Below, piece by piece: positions 8,232 through 17,391 of a DNA stretch of 64,000 nucleotides. The notes beneath the pieces are model-generated. The model worked only from the letters and a program-made list of their open reading frames with translations, searched no databases and was not told the origin of the DNA. This stretch comes from Chitinophagales bacterium (GTDB lineage Bacteria > Bacteroidota > Bacteroidia > Chitinophagales > Saprospiraceae): assembly GCA_013298955.1 (NCBI GenBank), contig JAAFJT010000001.1, positions 99,303 through 163,302 of the forward strand. Reading direction: 5' to 3'. Numbering within the stretch: the stretch's first letter is position 1; each line of letters begins with the position of its first letter. The translations under genes were made by a program, and so were the position numbers.

Positions 8232-9206
8232 TCAAACGGCTTTTAACGTTGATTTAATATGTTTTAAGATTTGGTTTGCATGAATCCGCGAATTTTCGAT
8301 AAACCATTTATGCGTATCCATGCCACCACACACTACGCCCGCCAAATAAATCCCTTTCATATTGCTTTCCTGCGTTTCAACATTGTAAGTGGGATGCAAT
8401 TTGGCATCTGCCGAAAGGTGAATGCCTATTTTTTTCAAAAATGAAAAATCGGGTTGATAACCTGTCAATGCCAATACATAATCATTTTCAATCGTTTGAA
8501 TGCCATCTAAGGTGTTGATTGCCACCGTATTAGGCTGAATTGAATGAATGGTTGATTGATAAAAAACTTGAATACTTCTTTCTTGAATCCGATTTAAAAT
8601 ATCAGGTCGAACCCAATATTTGACCCGATGACTGATTTCCGTACCGCGCACCACCATCGTTACATCGCCGCCTTTTCTGAAAATTTCTAACGCCGCATCC
8701 GCCGCCGAATTGCTCGCGCCGACAACGACCACTTTTTGACCATAATAAAAATGCGGCTCTTTGTAATAATGATACACTTTTGGCAAATCTTCTCCTACAA
8801 CATTCATCAAAACAGGAATATCATAAAAACCAGTGGCAACAATGATTTTTTTCGCCGAATAAGTTGATTTAGCCGTTTTTACATGATACGCATTTTCATC
8901 AATGATGGATTCTACTTGCTCTACCTTTTCAAAAAGACGGATATTCAACCCGCGAGATTGCGCCACACGGCGATAATATTCCATCGCTTCCGCCCGTGTC
9001 GGACGCGAATGATTGGAAACAAAGGGAATATCGCCGATTTCCAAACGCTCCGAAGTGGAAAAAAACGTCATATTAGACGGATATTGATAGAGCGAATGCA
9101 CTAATGCACCTTTTTCCAAAATAAGATACGAAAATCCCGCCGCTTTCGCTTCAAGCCCGCAGGCTAACCCAATCGGGCCACCTCCTATGATAATAATATC
9201 GTACAT
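8232..9206 (-). CDS. ypdA: YpdA-type FAD/NAD(P)-dependent disulfide reductase
   Basis: A flavoprotein of 324 residues resembling YpdA, the putative bacillithiol-disulfide reductase. The FAD-binding IIIGGGPIGLACG follows the start directly, and a second nucleotide-binding motif, VVVGASNSAADAALE, lies mid-protein. It lacks the CxxC of thioredoxin reductase, consistent with YpdA. The frame is open upstream to 9260, but MYDIIIIGG at 9206 is the natural start. In organisms that make bacillithiol it would recycle the oxidised thiol with NADPH; no bsh genes are in view, so the substrate is inferred. Confidence 0.88.
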   Translation of the reverse strand: MYDIIIIGGGPIGLACGLEAKAAGFSYLILEKGALVHSLYQYPSNMTFFSTSERLEIGDIPFVSNHSRPTRAEAMEYYRRVAQSRGLNIRLFEKVEQVESIIDENAYHVKTAKSTYSAKKIIVATGFYDIPVLMNVVGEDLPKVYHYYKEPHFYYGQKVVVVGASNSAADAALEIFRKGGDVTMVVRGTEISHRVKYWVRPDILNRIQERSIQVFYQSTIHSIQPNTVAINTLDGIQTIENDYVLALTGYQPDFSFLKKIGIHLSADAKLHPTYNVETQESNMKGIYLAGVVCGGMDTHKWFIENSRIHANQILKHIKSTLKAV

Positions 9207-9429
9207 GATTTGCAAATTTGTTTTGTTCAAAAACGATGCAATATTGCAAAAAAAATGCAAATAAGGTTGATAAAAAAGAAAAACACACCTGATAGACCTC
9301 GTTTTTTATAAAAAAACACTCATATCCATAAAAAAAGGATTGTATTTAGCAAAAACATATTATCTTGCACTTGAAAAGCATGAGGAATTATTTTATTATT
9401 CAACATCAACAAAATTGTTTTAAAAAATT

Positions 9430-11259
9430 ATGAATCCAACACGTTTGTTTGATTTCATCGACTATCAAAATGAAAAATACCCGCAGGAACGCTCGTTAAC
9501 CTATCGGGATAAAGGGCAGGAAAAGTCGTATAGTACTGCCGAAATCGCTCGCTTGGCGCAAGAAGTGGCTTGTGGTTTATGGCGTTTGGGCTTGCGTCCG
9601 GGCGATAAAATCGCTTCGGTCATTGTCAAAAATCGACCCGAGTGGATGGCTTTGGATTTGGGTATGATGCAAATTGGAGTGGCAAATGTGCCTGTCTATC
9701 CCACCATTAGCCCGAAAGAATATGAGTATATTTTCAATGATGCGACCGTCAAATTGTGTTTTGTGGGCGATGATGACGCAGGAAGTGTTTTCAAAAAAGT
9801 GCAACAAGCACAACTTGCAGTGCCTTCATTGAAAACGATTTATACATTTGATAAAGTCAACTATGCCCAATCTTGGACGGATCTTTTGGGCAATACGAAA
9901 GATTTAGACGCGGTAAATCGCATCAAATCCAATGTGGATGCACAGGATTTGGCAACCATTATCTATACGTCTGGCACGACTGGCAACCCGAAAGGCGTGA
10001 TGCTTTCCCATGATAACATCGTTTCCAATATTCAATCCGTACAACCGTTGATGCCGATTGGGGCGGGCGCGAAAGTGTTGAGTTTTTTGCCTTTGAACCA
10101 TATTTTTGAACGTGTTTGTGCTTACAATTATTTGTATATTGGCGCAAATGTCGTATTCACGGGCATTGACAATTTGGGCGGCGACACAGGTGATTTGAAA
10201 TCTGTACAACCTCAATTTTTTACAACCGTTCCGCGTTTGTTGGAAAAAGTATATGAAAAATTGTATAATAAAGGATTGGAATTGACAGGCATCAAGAAAA
10301 AATTGTTTTTCTGGGCGTTGAAATTGACGAATGATTATGAATATGATAAAAAATATTCAGGTTTTCGCGGTTTGCAGCACAACTTAGCAGATAAATTGAT
10401 TTATTCCAAATGGCGGGAGGCTTTGGGCGGCAATATTGTTGGGATTTTGGTGGGCGCGTCTGCCTGTCCTGTCAAAATTGCGCGCACGTTTTCGGCGGCG
10501 GGCATTCCCGTTCGGGAAGGTTATGGTATGACGGAGACTTCGCCCGGTATTACGATTAGTGGTTATAAGCCGAATATGGCATTATTGGGTACGGTCGGTC
10601 CTGTTATTAATGGAGTGGAAGTGCGGATTGATGCGTCTGACGGCAATTATCGGGAAGGTGAAGGCGAAATTATCGCGTCAGGGCGCAATGTGATGTTGGG
10701 TTATTACAACAAACCTGTGCAAACGGCGGAAGTTATCAAGATGATGGACGGCAAACGCTGGATGTGTACGGGCGATGTGGGCAAATTCGTGGAAAAAGAT
10801 GGGAAGCCTTTTTTGAAAATTACAGACCGCAAAAAAGAATTGTTTAAAACATCTGGTGGTAAATATGTCGCGCCTGCACCGATTGAAAACAGTTTGAAAG
10901 AGCATTTTTTGATTGAACAAGTAATGGTTTTAGGCGAAAATCAGAAATTTGTGTCTGCGTTAATCGTTCCTGCGGTAGAAGCATTGCGCGATTGGTGTAA
11001 AAGTCATTCGGTGGAATGGAAAAATATGGCGGATGCCCTTAAAAATCCTGCGGTCATCGCCGCTTTCCAAAAAGCAGTGGATCAATACAATCCGAATTTC
11101 AGTAAAGTAGAACAAATCAAAAAATTTGTTTTAATTGCAGATAGTTGGGAACCTGTCAAAGCGGATGGTTCAGAGGCGGAATTGACTCCAACAATGAAAT
11201 TGAAACGGCGTGTGATTTTGGAAAAATATAAAAAAGCGATTCAAGAAATATACGTGTAA
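9430..11259 (+). CDS. Long-chain fatty acid--CoA ligase (AMP-binding)
   Basis: An adenylate-forming enzyme of 609 residues that activates fatty acids with ATP and CoA. The AMP-binding P-loop YTSGTTGNPKG is at about residues 178-188. GYGMTETSPG and the TGDVGKF...DRKKELFKTSGGK block are the later core motifs. The insertion pattern and C-terminus match the bacterial FAA1-like long-chain group. No membrane segment is obvious. It stands alone in front of a nested palindrome and faces an oxidoreductase gene. Chain-length preference cannot be read from the sequence. Confidence 0.93.
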   Translation: MNPTRLFDFIDYQNEKYPQERSLTYRDKGQEKSYSTAEIARLAQEVACGLWRLGLRPGDKIASVIVKNRPEWMALDLGMMQIGVANVPVYPTISPKEYEYIFNDATVKLCFVGDDDAGSVFKKVQQAQLAVPSLKTIYTFDKVNYAQSWTDLLGNTKDLDAVNRIKSNVDAQDLATIIYTSGTTGNPKGVMLSHDNIVSNIQSVQPLMPIGAGAKVLSFLPLNHIFERVCAYNYLYIGANVVFTGIDNLGGDTGDLKSVQPQFFTTVPRLLEKVYEKLYNKGLELTGIKKKLFFWALKLTNDYEYDKKYSGFRGLQHNLADKLIYSKWREALGGNIVGILVGASACPVKIARTFSAAGIPVREGYGMTETSPGITISGYKPNMALLGTVGPVINGVEVRIDASDGNYREGEGEIIASGRNVMLGYYNKPVQTAEVIKMMDGKRWMCTGDVGKFVEKDGKPFLKITDRKKELFKTSGGKYVAPAPIENSLKEHFLIEQVMVLGENQKFVSALIVPAVEALRDWCKSHSVEWKNMADALKNPAVIAAFQKAVDQYNPNFSKVEQIKKFVLIADSWEPVKADGSEAELTPTMKLKRRVILEKYKKAIQEIYV

Positions 11260-11270
11260 TGGAAGTTTTT

Positions 11271-11440
11271 GAATTAGGATTGATAGGAATCGGTTTCGGA
11301 AACCTTCAAGGTTTCCGAAACCGATTCTCTCTAAACCGAAATTATAGTTGCCTCCAAAAAAGGCTTGCGCAACATGAGTTATTAAGATGATTAGGATTTT
11401 AAATCCTAATCATCTTAATAATCCTATAAATCGTAATTCA
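11271..11440. repeat. Nested family B palindrome enclosing two hairpins
   Basis: Outer ends GAATTAGGATTGATAGG and CCTATAAATCGTAATTC are inverted. Inside are a hairpin at 11287-11327 (GAATCGGTTTCGGAAACC, centred on TTCAAG) and a perfect one at 11380-11422 (TTATTAAGATGATTAGGATT and its mirror). It occupies the gap between two convergent genes. Confidence 0.8.
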
Positions 11441-11444
11441 AAAA

Positions 11445-12443
11445 TCACACTTTTAAAATCAATTTTCCAGTCTTATCTCCTTGATACAGAATCAATAACG
11501 ATTCAGGAAATGTTTCAATACCTTCTACGATATGGAACGATTCTTTCAAGCGTCCTTCCTTCATCCAGCCACTCATTTCGGCAATGGCTTCGCCATAACG
11601 CGCTGCATGGTCGAATACGACAAAACCTTCCATCCGTCCCCGCGCCGACAATAATGCCAAATAATTAGATGGTCCTTTGATGCGGTCTGTATTATTATAT
11701 TGAGAAATCGCCCCGCAAATCACAATCCGTGCGTGCATCCGAATCATTGCTAAACAAATATCCAAGGTTTCGCCACCCACATTATCAAAATAAACATCAA
11801 TGCCATCAGGACAGGCTTTGCGCAATTGTGCTTTCAAATCTCCATTTTTGTAATCTATAGCGGCATCAAAACCAAGATTTTGTACCAAATGAGCGCATTT
11901 ATCCGCACCACCTGCAATGCCCACTACGCGACAACCTTTGATTTTGGCAATCTGCCCAACAATGCTTCCGACCGCACCCGCCGCACCCGAAACCACCACC
12001 GTTTCACCAGCTTTAGGTTGACCGACTTCTAAAAGGGCAAAATACGCTGTCATGCCCACCATGCCAAGCGTTCCTAAATACGTTGTCAATGGAGCTAATT
12101 TGGTATTTACTTTGGTCAAACCTTTCCCGCCGACCGCGTGAAAATATTGTTGAACCCCAAAACCGCCCGTCACTTTATCGCCAATTTTATATTTATCGTT
12201 TTGAGAATCAACGACTTCGCCTACACCGCCTGCCCGCATCACTTCCCCAATATCCACAGGGCGAATATAAGATTTGCCCAGACTCATCCATCCGCGCATC
12301 GCAGGGTCGAGTGAAATATATTCGATTTTAACCAACACATCTCCTGCGGCTAAGGGCGTAGTTTCGGGCGTAGCGATGTCCCAATCGCTGCGTTTCGGCA
12401 TCCCTTGCGGGCGTGCTGCTAATTTGATTTGTAAATTTTTCAT
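11445..12443 (-). CDS. NADP-dependent oxidoreductase, zinc-independent MDR family (CurA / LTB4-dehydrogenase-like)
   Basis: A medium-chain reductase of 332 residues. The N-terminal GroES-like part carries the family hallmark SLDPAMRGWM, and the Rossmann fold shows GAAGAVGSIVGQIAK with the later DVYFDNVGGE segment. No zinc-binding Cys set is present. Relatives reduce alpha,beta-unsaturated ketones or aldehydes with NADPH, so detoxification of reactive carbonyls is a fair guess. It is monocistronic and convergent with the acyl-CoA ligase. Confidence 0.9.
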   Translation of the reverse strand: MKNLQIKLAARPQGMPKRSDWDIATPETTPLAAGDVLVKIEYISLDPAMRGWMSLGKSYIRPVDIGEVMRAGGVGEVVDSQNDKYKIGDKVTGGFGVQQYFHAVGGKGLTKVNTKLAPLTTYLGTLGMVGMTAYFALLEVGQPKAGETVVVSGAAGAVGSIVGQIAKIKGCRVVGIAGGADKCAHLVQNLGFDAAIDYKNGDLKAQLRKACPDGIDVYFDNVGGETLDICLAMIRMHARIVICGAISQYNNTDRIKGPSNYLALLSARGRMEGFVVFDHAARYGEAIAEMSGWMKEGRLKESFHIVEGIETFPESLLILYQGDKTGKLILKV

Positions 12444-12631
12444 ACAATGATTGATTTTTAAAACAACAATAATGTCATTGAGATTTTAAATCTCGACGAC
12501 GTTACAAATTTATAACATTTTATTAGAAGTTTCACAACTTATGGATATAAATATAACTTGACTTTGTTAAGTTCTCAATCGTTTTAATATAAGAATTTGC
12601 GTCAACGCATGATGTATCCATATTGGTCATT

Positions 12632-13216
12632 TCAACCTTTTTGTAAAATCATAAATAATTCACTCCCTTGTCTTTTGAGACATGAATTTTCACAATTTTC
12701 AAGGGTTTTAATGTTGAAAAAAGGTTCAAAAAGAGGTACATATTCCTGTTTCGAGCCGCCAAAAGGTGGGTTTTTTTCAAAAAACACTTGAAACAAAACA
12801 CCTACTAATTTTCCATTGGCAACCAATAAGTGGTGCATTTTTTCAACATATGGAGGACGCAAAATAGGGTTTAAAGCACAAAAAAAGGTTTGTTCCAAAA
12901 TCAAATCATACGCGCCTTGATGTTCAAAAAAGTCACCTAAGACGACTTTGATAGCCGGACGCGCTTTGAATTGTTCTTTTAAAGCATCCACCATCGTTGG
13001 CGCAATATCTATCAACGTGATATTCGTAAAACCCCTTTCGAGCAGATATGCCGCTTCATGTGCATTGCCACAACCGGGAATCAAAATACGTAAATCCTTG
13101 TTTTTCAATTGATTGATATAAAATTTCAAAGGGGGCGAGACTTGTTTTAAATCCCAAACCGTATCTTGTTGTTGATAACGATTTTCCCAATAGGCTTGGT
13201 CGAGGTTTGTATCCAT
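12632..13216 (-). CDS. SAM-dependent methyltransferase, thiopurine/thiol methyltransferase (TPMT) family
   Basis: A small class I methyltransferase of 194 residues. The N-terminus YWENRYQQQDTVWD and the SAM-binding IPGCGNAHEAAYL are TPMT-family hallmarks, followed by the acidic LIDIAP loop and an EQTFFCALNP motif near the active site. Family members methylate small thiols, thiocyanate, selenite or halides. The exact acceptor is not determinable here. It is divergent from the epimerase gene, with family C repeats between them. Confidence 0.85.
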   Translation of the reverse strand: MDTNLDQAYWENRYQQQDTVWDLKQVSPPLKFYINQLKNKDLRILIPGCGNAHEAAYLLERGFTNITLIDIAPTMVDALKEQFKARPAIKVVLGDFFEHQGAYDLILEQTFFCALNPILRPPYVEKMHHLLVANGKLVGVLFQVFFEKNPPFGGSKQEYVPLFEPFFNIKTLENCENSCLKRQGSELFMILQKG

Positions 13217-13256
13217 ATATAAAACATATTCTTTTTTAAATTATTATTTAAAGAAT

Positions 13257-13374
13257 CACCTAAAATTTCGTAAATTTTTCAAATTTACGAAATTTGTGGC
13301 GCAAAATAGGATTTGCACCTAAAATTTCGTAAATTTGAAAAATTTACGAAATTTGTGGCGCAAATCTATTTGTG
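13257..13374. repeat. Family C palindromes, two units in a divergent gap
   Basis: Two units of CACCTAAAATTTCGTAAATTT with the inverted continuation ending TTTGTGGCGCAAA. Unlike most repeats here they lie between divergent genes, so a terminator role is unlikely. They match 2673-2760. Confidence 0.8.
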
Positions 13375-13505
13375 AGCTGCTTATCTGTGCAAAAAAACGC
13401 ATAATTTCACAGACTACAAAACAAAGTACCGATATTTGAGTTTTTGAAGGAGCATTTGGGCAAATGTGTAGCAATCCTCTCCTAATTCGATTAAAAATTC
13501 AATCT

Positions 13506-14507
13506 ATGAAAATACTGATTACAGGTGCGACAGGTTTTGTCGGTGGTCGTTTTTTGGAAGCATTTGGACAACAATATGGTGTTGGAAATGTAGTTGGCAC
13601 AGGTCGGAATCCTAAACAAATTCAATTTTGGCAATCCAAAGGGGTGCAAATTGAGCAAGGAGACCTTTCTAACAAATCTTTTACAGACACTTTGTTGCAA
13701 AAAGGGCAATTTGAAGCGGTGGTGCATGTCGCGGCGAAGAGTTCGCCTTGGGGCAGTTATGATTCTTTTTATCAATCGAATGTGGTTGCGACCCGTCATC
13801 TTTTAGATGCGGCGGTGGCAACAAAGGTGAAACGATTTATTTTCATTTCCACGCCCAGTGTTTATTTCAATTTCAAACATCGCTTTAACGTGCGCGAATC
13901 GGAACCCATTGATTATGAATTGGTTAATCATTACACCAAAACAAAATATGAATCCGAATGTTTGGTTCGGCGATACGCGCAAGAGAAAGGATTATTTGCC
14001 GTGATTTTTCGTCCGCGAGCAATTGTCGGGCGGGGCGATACGGTCATTGCGCCGCGTGTGTTAACGGCGTATCATCAAGGCAAGTTGAAAATCATTGGCG
14101 ATGGCGCAAATAAGGCTGATTTTACGTCTATCGCAAATTTGGCACAAGCCGCTTTATTAGCGATGCGGGCGGATGAGCGTTGCAATGGACAAATTTTTAA
14201 TATCACGGATGGCAATCCGCAACCGATTTGGACGGCAATTGATTTTATTTTGAAGACGATGAATCTTACAAAGCCTTTAAAATCAATCCCTTATCCGATT
14301 GCATACAGTGCGGCATGGTTGAGTGAGCGCGTACATGAAACATGGATGCCCGATAAAGAACCTGCATTGACCTGTTACGGGATTGGGATTTTGCGATACA
14401 GCTTGACGATGAATATTGATAAGGCAAAAACATTATTAGGCTATGAACCACAAATAGATACATATGATAGTTTACTTGAATTTGTAAATTGGTATTCAAA
14501 CACATAG
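13506..14507 (+). CDS. NAD-dependent epimerase/dehydratase, extended SDR family
   Basis: An extended short-chain dehydrogenase of 333 residues. The nucleotide-binding GATGFVGG is close to the start and the catalytic YTKTK (YxxxK) follows FISTPSVYFNF. The DxTSIANLAQA region and the C-terminal helical part resemble 3-beta-hydroxysteroid dehydrogenase/nucleoside-sugar epimerase types. The frame extends upstream to a possible start at 13464, but MKILITGATGF at 13506 fits the family. The substrate is unknown. It precedes parA by 300 bases with a hairpin between. Confidence 0.87.
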   Translation: MKILITGATGFVGGRFLEAFGQQYGVGNVVGTGRNPKQIQFWQSKGVQIEQGDLSNKSFTDTLLQKGQFEAVVHVAAKSSPWGSYDSFYQSNVVATRHLLDAAVATKVKRFIFISTPSVYFNFKHRFNVRESEPIDYELVNHYTKTKYESECLVRRYAQEKGLFAVIFRPRAIVGRGDTVIAPRVLTAYHQGKLKIIGDGANKADFTSIANLAQAALLAMRADERCNGQIFNITDGNPQPIWTAIDFILKTMNLTKPLKSIPYPIAYSAAWLSERVHETWMPDKEPALTCYGIGILRYSLTMNIDKAKTLLGYEPQIDTYDSLLEFVNWYSNT

Positions 14508-14513
14508 TGCGCA

Positions 14514-14570
14514 AAGGGGGGGATTCAGCATCAGAAACCTTGAAGGGTTCTGATGCTGAATCACCCCCTT
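14514..14570. repeat. Hairpin AAGGGGGGGATTCAGCATC with AAACCTTGAAGGGTT centre
   Basis: Strong inverted repeat right after the epimerase stop codon, with stems GATTCAGCATCAGAA/TTCTGATGCTGAATC and C/G-rich ends. It could terminate the epimerase transcript. The rest of the gap to parA (about 240 bases) holds a degenerate family B half (GAATCCTATAAATCCCAAG) and nothing else recognisable. Confidence 0.75.
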
Positions 14571-14810
14571 GACTTCGTACGAAGATTTTTAGTATTTTCT
14601 AATTCAACGAATCCTATAAATCCCAAGAATCCAAGTCCCCAAAAGAATCCAAGCCGCATTTTGCAACTTTTCCTAAAAAAAATTGTAAAACTTTGCAAAT
14701 CCTCCTAAATAATCCAAAAAAAGATTATTTTTACGGCAGATTTTATAGTATAACAACCTTTTTTCATCTATCACACGAGTCACGCTGCTCCAAACGAACA
14801 GCAGAAAACT

Positions 14811-15575
14811 ATGGGGACGATCATTTCATTGCTAAATCATAAAGGCGGAGTCGGTAAAACCACGAGTACCATTAATATTGGTGCAGGACTTGTCGAATTG
14901 GGCAAAAAAGTATTGCTCATCGACCTCGACCCACAAGCAAATTTGACGCTATCGCTCGGCATTCCGCGTCAAAAAATTACGATTTATGAGGCATTGCGCG
15001 GCGAAGGCGAATTGCAACCGTACACCGCAAAGCCGAATATGGATGTCATCACGTCATCGCTCGACCTATCGGGCGCGGAAATGGAGCTGATTAATGAGGC
15101 AGGACGCGAGTATATTTTGCGCGAATTGTTTGATACCGTGATTGACCAGTACGACTACATCTTGTTAGATTGCCCACCGTCGCTTGGTTTGTTGACGTTA
15201 AACGCGTTGACAAGCAGTCGATACGTATTAATTCCGTTGCAAACGGAGTTTTTAGCCCTACAAGGATTGGCTAAAATAAAACAAGTGATTGATAAAGTTA
15301 AATTTAGATTAAACAAAAATTTGGATATTGGCGGCGTAATTGCAACGATGTACGATGCAAGGCGCGTTTTAAATCGCGATGTAGTGGAAACAATTCACAA
15401 ATATTTTGGTGAAAAAGTGTTTAAAACCTACATTCGGGATAACGTTGCGTTAGCAGAAGCACCTGCACAACGCAAAGATATTTTTGCCTATCAGCCCCGC
15501 AGTTCGGGCGCAGAAGATTATTTATCGTTGGCAAAAGAAGTTTTAATGCGGGTCGAAGGAGCCGTAATTGCTTAA
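14811..15575 (+). CDS. parA: ParA family ATPase (chromosome partitioning, Soj-like)
   Basis: A deviant Walker-A ATPase of 254 residues. The signature KGGVGKTT is at residues 11-18 with the extra Lys of ParA/MinD proteins; LIDLDPQANLT and LLDCPPSLGLLTLNAL are the A' and B motifs. It would bind DNA non-specifically and position chromosomes or cargo. In the genomes I know, parA is usually followed by parB; here the next gene (60 bases on) is a short unrelated protein, so this ParA may position something else. Not enough of the locus is canonical to decide. Confidence 0.93.
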   Translation: MGTIISLLNHKGGVGKTTSTINIGAGLVELGKKVLLIDLDPQANLTLSLGIPRQKITIYEALRGEGELQPYTAKPNMDVITSSLDLSGAEMELINEAGREYILRELFDTVIDQYDYILLDCPPSLGLLTLNALTSSRYVLIPLQTEFLALQGLAKIKQVIDKVKFRLNKNLDIGGVIATMYDARRVLNRDVVETIHKYFGEKVFKTYIRDNVALAEAPAQRKDIFAYQPRSSGAEDYLSLAKEVLMRVEGAVIA

Positions 15576-15635
15576 AATATTGATTTTAAACAACTTATAA
15601 AGTTGATTTAAAATTAATGCTTCATTCAAAATAAG

Positions 15636-16145
15636 GTGAGTAAAAAAAGATTTACAGGCGGTTTCGACAGTATTTTCGGCAGGGCGGAAGAAGAACCTGT
15701 CAAAATCATGTCTGACGACATCGCTCCCATAGCAGTAGAAGCCGCGCCGCTTGAACCTTCCGCATTCAACAAAAAAGCGACGACTAAAAACTTTACTTCG
15801 GATTTGGACGCGTTGTTCCGCGATGCAATGTCGGAAGCCGTCGAAGAACGAGTTACGAGAATCAAACGGTCTGTCGGCATTGAAGACGACCCGTTTGAGG
15901 AGAGTACGCGGCAATTTAAGAAACCGTTAAGCGGTTTGGACGCGTTGATTCGGCAAACAATGGAGACGAGTTTGGCGGGCATGGAACATGCTGCGGTCAA
16001 GCGGATTACCCTATTGTTTGAATCGGCTAAAATCGACAAGTTGAAAAATATTGCCAAGATGGAAAGAGCCTTTATGAAAGATTTAGTCCAAAGCGTAATC
16101 AATGAGTTTATAACGGATTACGAAAAACGAAAAGGTGCTATATAA
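15636..16145 (+). CDS. Uncharacterised ParA-linked protein with three LDxLFR-like motifs
   Basis: 169 residues starting at a GTG preceded by AAGG. No known domain is recognised. The sequence contains three short similar motifs: FTGGFDSIFGR (6-16), FTSDLDALFR (53-62) and LSGLDALIR (98-106), pattern [FL][TS]xx[LF]D[AS][LI][FI]xR. They are separated by acidic, low-complexity linkers, and a long amphipathic helix follows (about 110-165). Such repeated short motifs suit docking to a partner, most simply the ParA encoded just upstream. It would then replace a ParB or act as an adaptor. That role is inference from position and motif repetition. Confidence 0.8.
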   Translation: MSKKRFTGGFDSIFGRAEEEPVKIMSDDIAPIAVEAAPLEPSAFNKKATTKNFTSDLDALFRDAMSEAVEERVTRIKRSVGIEDDPFEESTRQFKKPLSGLDALIRQTMETSLAGMEHAAVKRITLLFESAKIDKLKNIAKMERAFMKDLVQSVINEFITDYEKRKGAI

Positions 16146-16147
16146 TT

Positions 16148-16230
16148 GGTTTTGAATGAGGATTTTGGGGATTTATTGGATTCATTTTATAAAATCAATC
16201 CAATAAATCCCCAAAATCCTCATTCAAACC
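16148..16230. repeat. Family B palindrome (TTTGAATGAGGATTTTGGGG)
   Basis: Arms of about 38 bases, nearly perfect, directly after the stop codon of the ParA-linked gene. It resembles a terminator in position, but it has the family B ends and lacks a T-run. Confidence 0.8.
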
Positions 16231-16289
16231 ACAAAAAATCCAGAAATGATTCAACCAAAACCAAACCATTTTTAATACACTAACATGCT

Positions 16290-17231
16290 ATGTCAGTAAT
16301 GCTCCCGTACCTGCCCGACGATTTGCGGCAGTATTATAATCATACAATTCACCCCGAATTGATGCGCATGGAGCGCAAACGGCATCAACTGTTGTTGTTA
16401 CTTGCCGTCTCATTTTTGCTTATTTTAGGTATCATATTTTTACAACTTTATATTGGTATTTTTGTCATCACTTTAATATTGATGATACCTGTTGTGTTGT
16501 ACATTACTTTTTTGTATTATGAATTGGAAAAATTCAAACATGTTTTCAAACCTAAAATTATTAATTTAGTGTTAGATTTCATAGATAATGATGTGAGTTA
16601 CAGCACTTTGGAATATAAAGAAAATGCTTCGATTGCGCCCAAAGTTTTTTTTGAAAGCAAACTGTTTGCTGCACGCGGCGTTGATTATGTGGGTGAAGAT
16701 TATATCACAGGTAAAATCGGCGAATTAGAATTTGAGTTGAGCGAATTGATGGTCAAAAAAATGTCCCCTGTTTTGAATCGGTTGGACAATGTTTTTCGCG
16801 GCGTTTTCCTACATGCGAAATCGCCTATTTCGATTACGGGTCAAATGATTATTTTGCCACGCCATTTGAAGCAATATTATTTGGATGCCTTGAAAGATTT
16901 TAACTTAAAATCCAATGCTCGACCGTATGAACTGATAAAAAATGTTCGTTTTCGAGAAAGTTTCATGGTGTACTGCACGCCTGACGCGAATGTAAAACGA
17001 TTTTTATCGGAAGATATGCAAAAATTATTGCTCAAATACCACGATACGACAGGAAAAGATATGCACGTTTCGTTCATTGATGCGAATATTTACATCGCCG
17101 TTGCGCAGCAAAAAGATATTTTAGAACCCGTTTTGTGGCAATCGAATGTGAGTTTTGATTTAATTCAAGAGTTTCACAGCGATTTGATTATGTTGATGAA
17201 GATTGTGCGCGATTTTGATGAATGCAATTGA
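16290..17231 (+). CDS. DUF3137 domain membrane protein
   Basis: 313 residues. A short charged N-terminus is followed by two adjacent membrane segments (about 33-53 and 56-76), then a large soluble domain with the DUF3137 hallmarks SKLFAARGVDYVGEDYITGKIGELEFELSE (read in two halves) and a later FRGVFLHA. The family is conserved but uncharacterised. It lies downstream of the parA pair on the same strand, with a palindrome between, so common transcription is uncertain. Confidence 0.8.
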   Translation: MSVMLPYLPDDLRQYYNHTIHPELMRMERKRHQLLLLLAVSFLLILGIIFLQLYIGIFVITLILMIPVVLYITFLYYELEKFKHVFKPKIINLVLDFIDNDVSYSTLEYKENASIAPKVFFESKLFAARGVDYVGEDYITGKIGELEFELSELMVKKMSPVLNRLDNVFRGVFLHAKSPISITGQMIILPRHLKQYYLDALKDFNLKSNARPYELIKNVRFRESFMVYCTPDANVKRFLSEDMQKLLLKYHDTTGKDMHVSFIDANIYIAVAQQKDILEPVLWQSNVSFDLIQEFHSDLIMLMKIVRDFDECN

Positions 17232-17324
17232 TAGGCAGCTTCTATCCTTTTAGAATTGTTTTACAAATATCAAAAGAATCAAACTAATTATGTGATTCGC
17301 AACTTCTATAAAAATTACAATTAA

Positions 17325-17366
17325 TTGATTATCAAACCTTTGGAGGATTTGAAAACCTCCAAAGGT
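17325..17366. repeat. TTGATTATCAA palindrome joined to hairpin ACCTTTGGAGGATTTG
   Basis: The 11-base palindrome at 17325-17335 abuts an inverted repeat at 17336-17366 (ACCTTTGGAGG and its mirror). It lies between convergent genes and is related to the elements at 41626-41677 and 45332-45374. Confidence 0.7.
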
Positions 17367-17391
17367 CGTATTGTATGGTTATCTTGTATAG

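Noticed and set aside
14811..16145. Plasmid partition system
   Set aside because: Surrounding genes are chromosomal housekeeping genes and no replication gene or iteron array is present.
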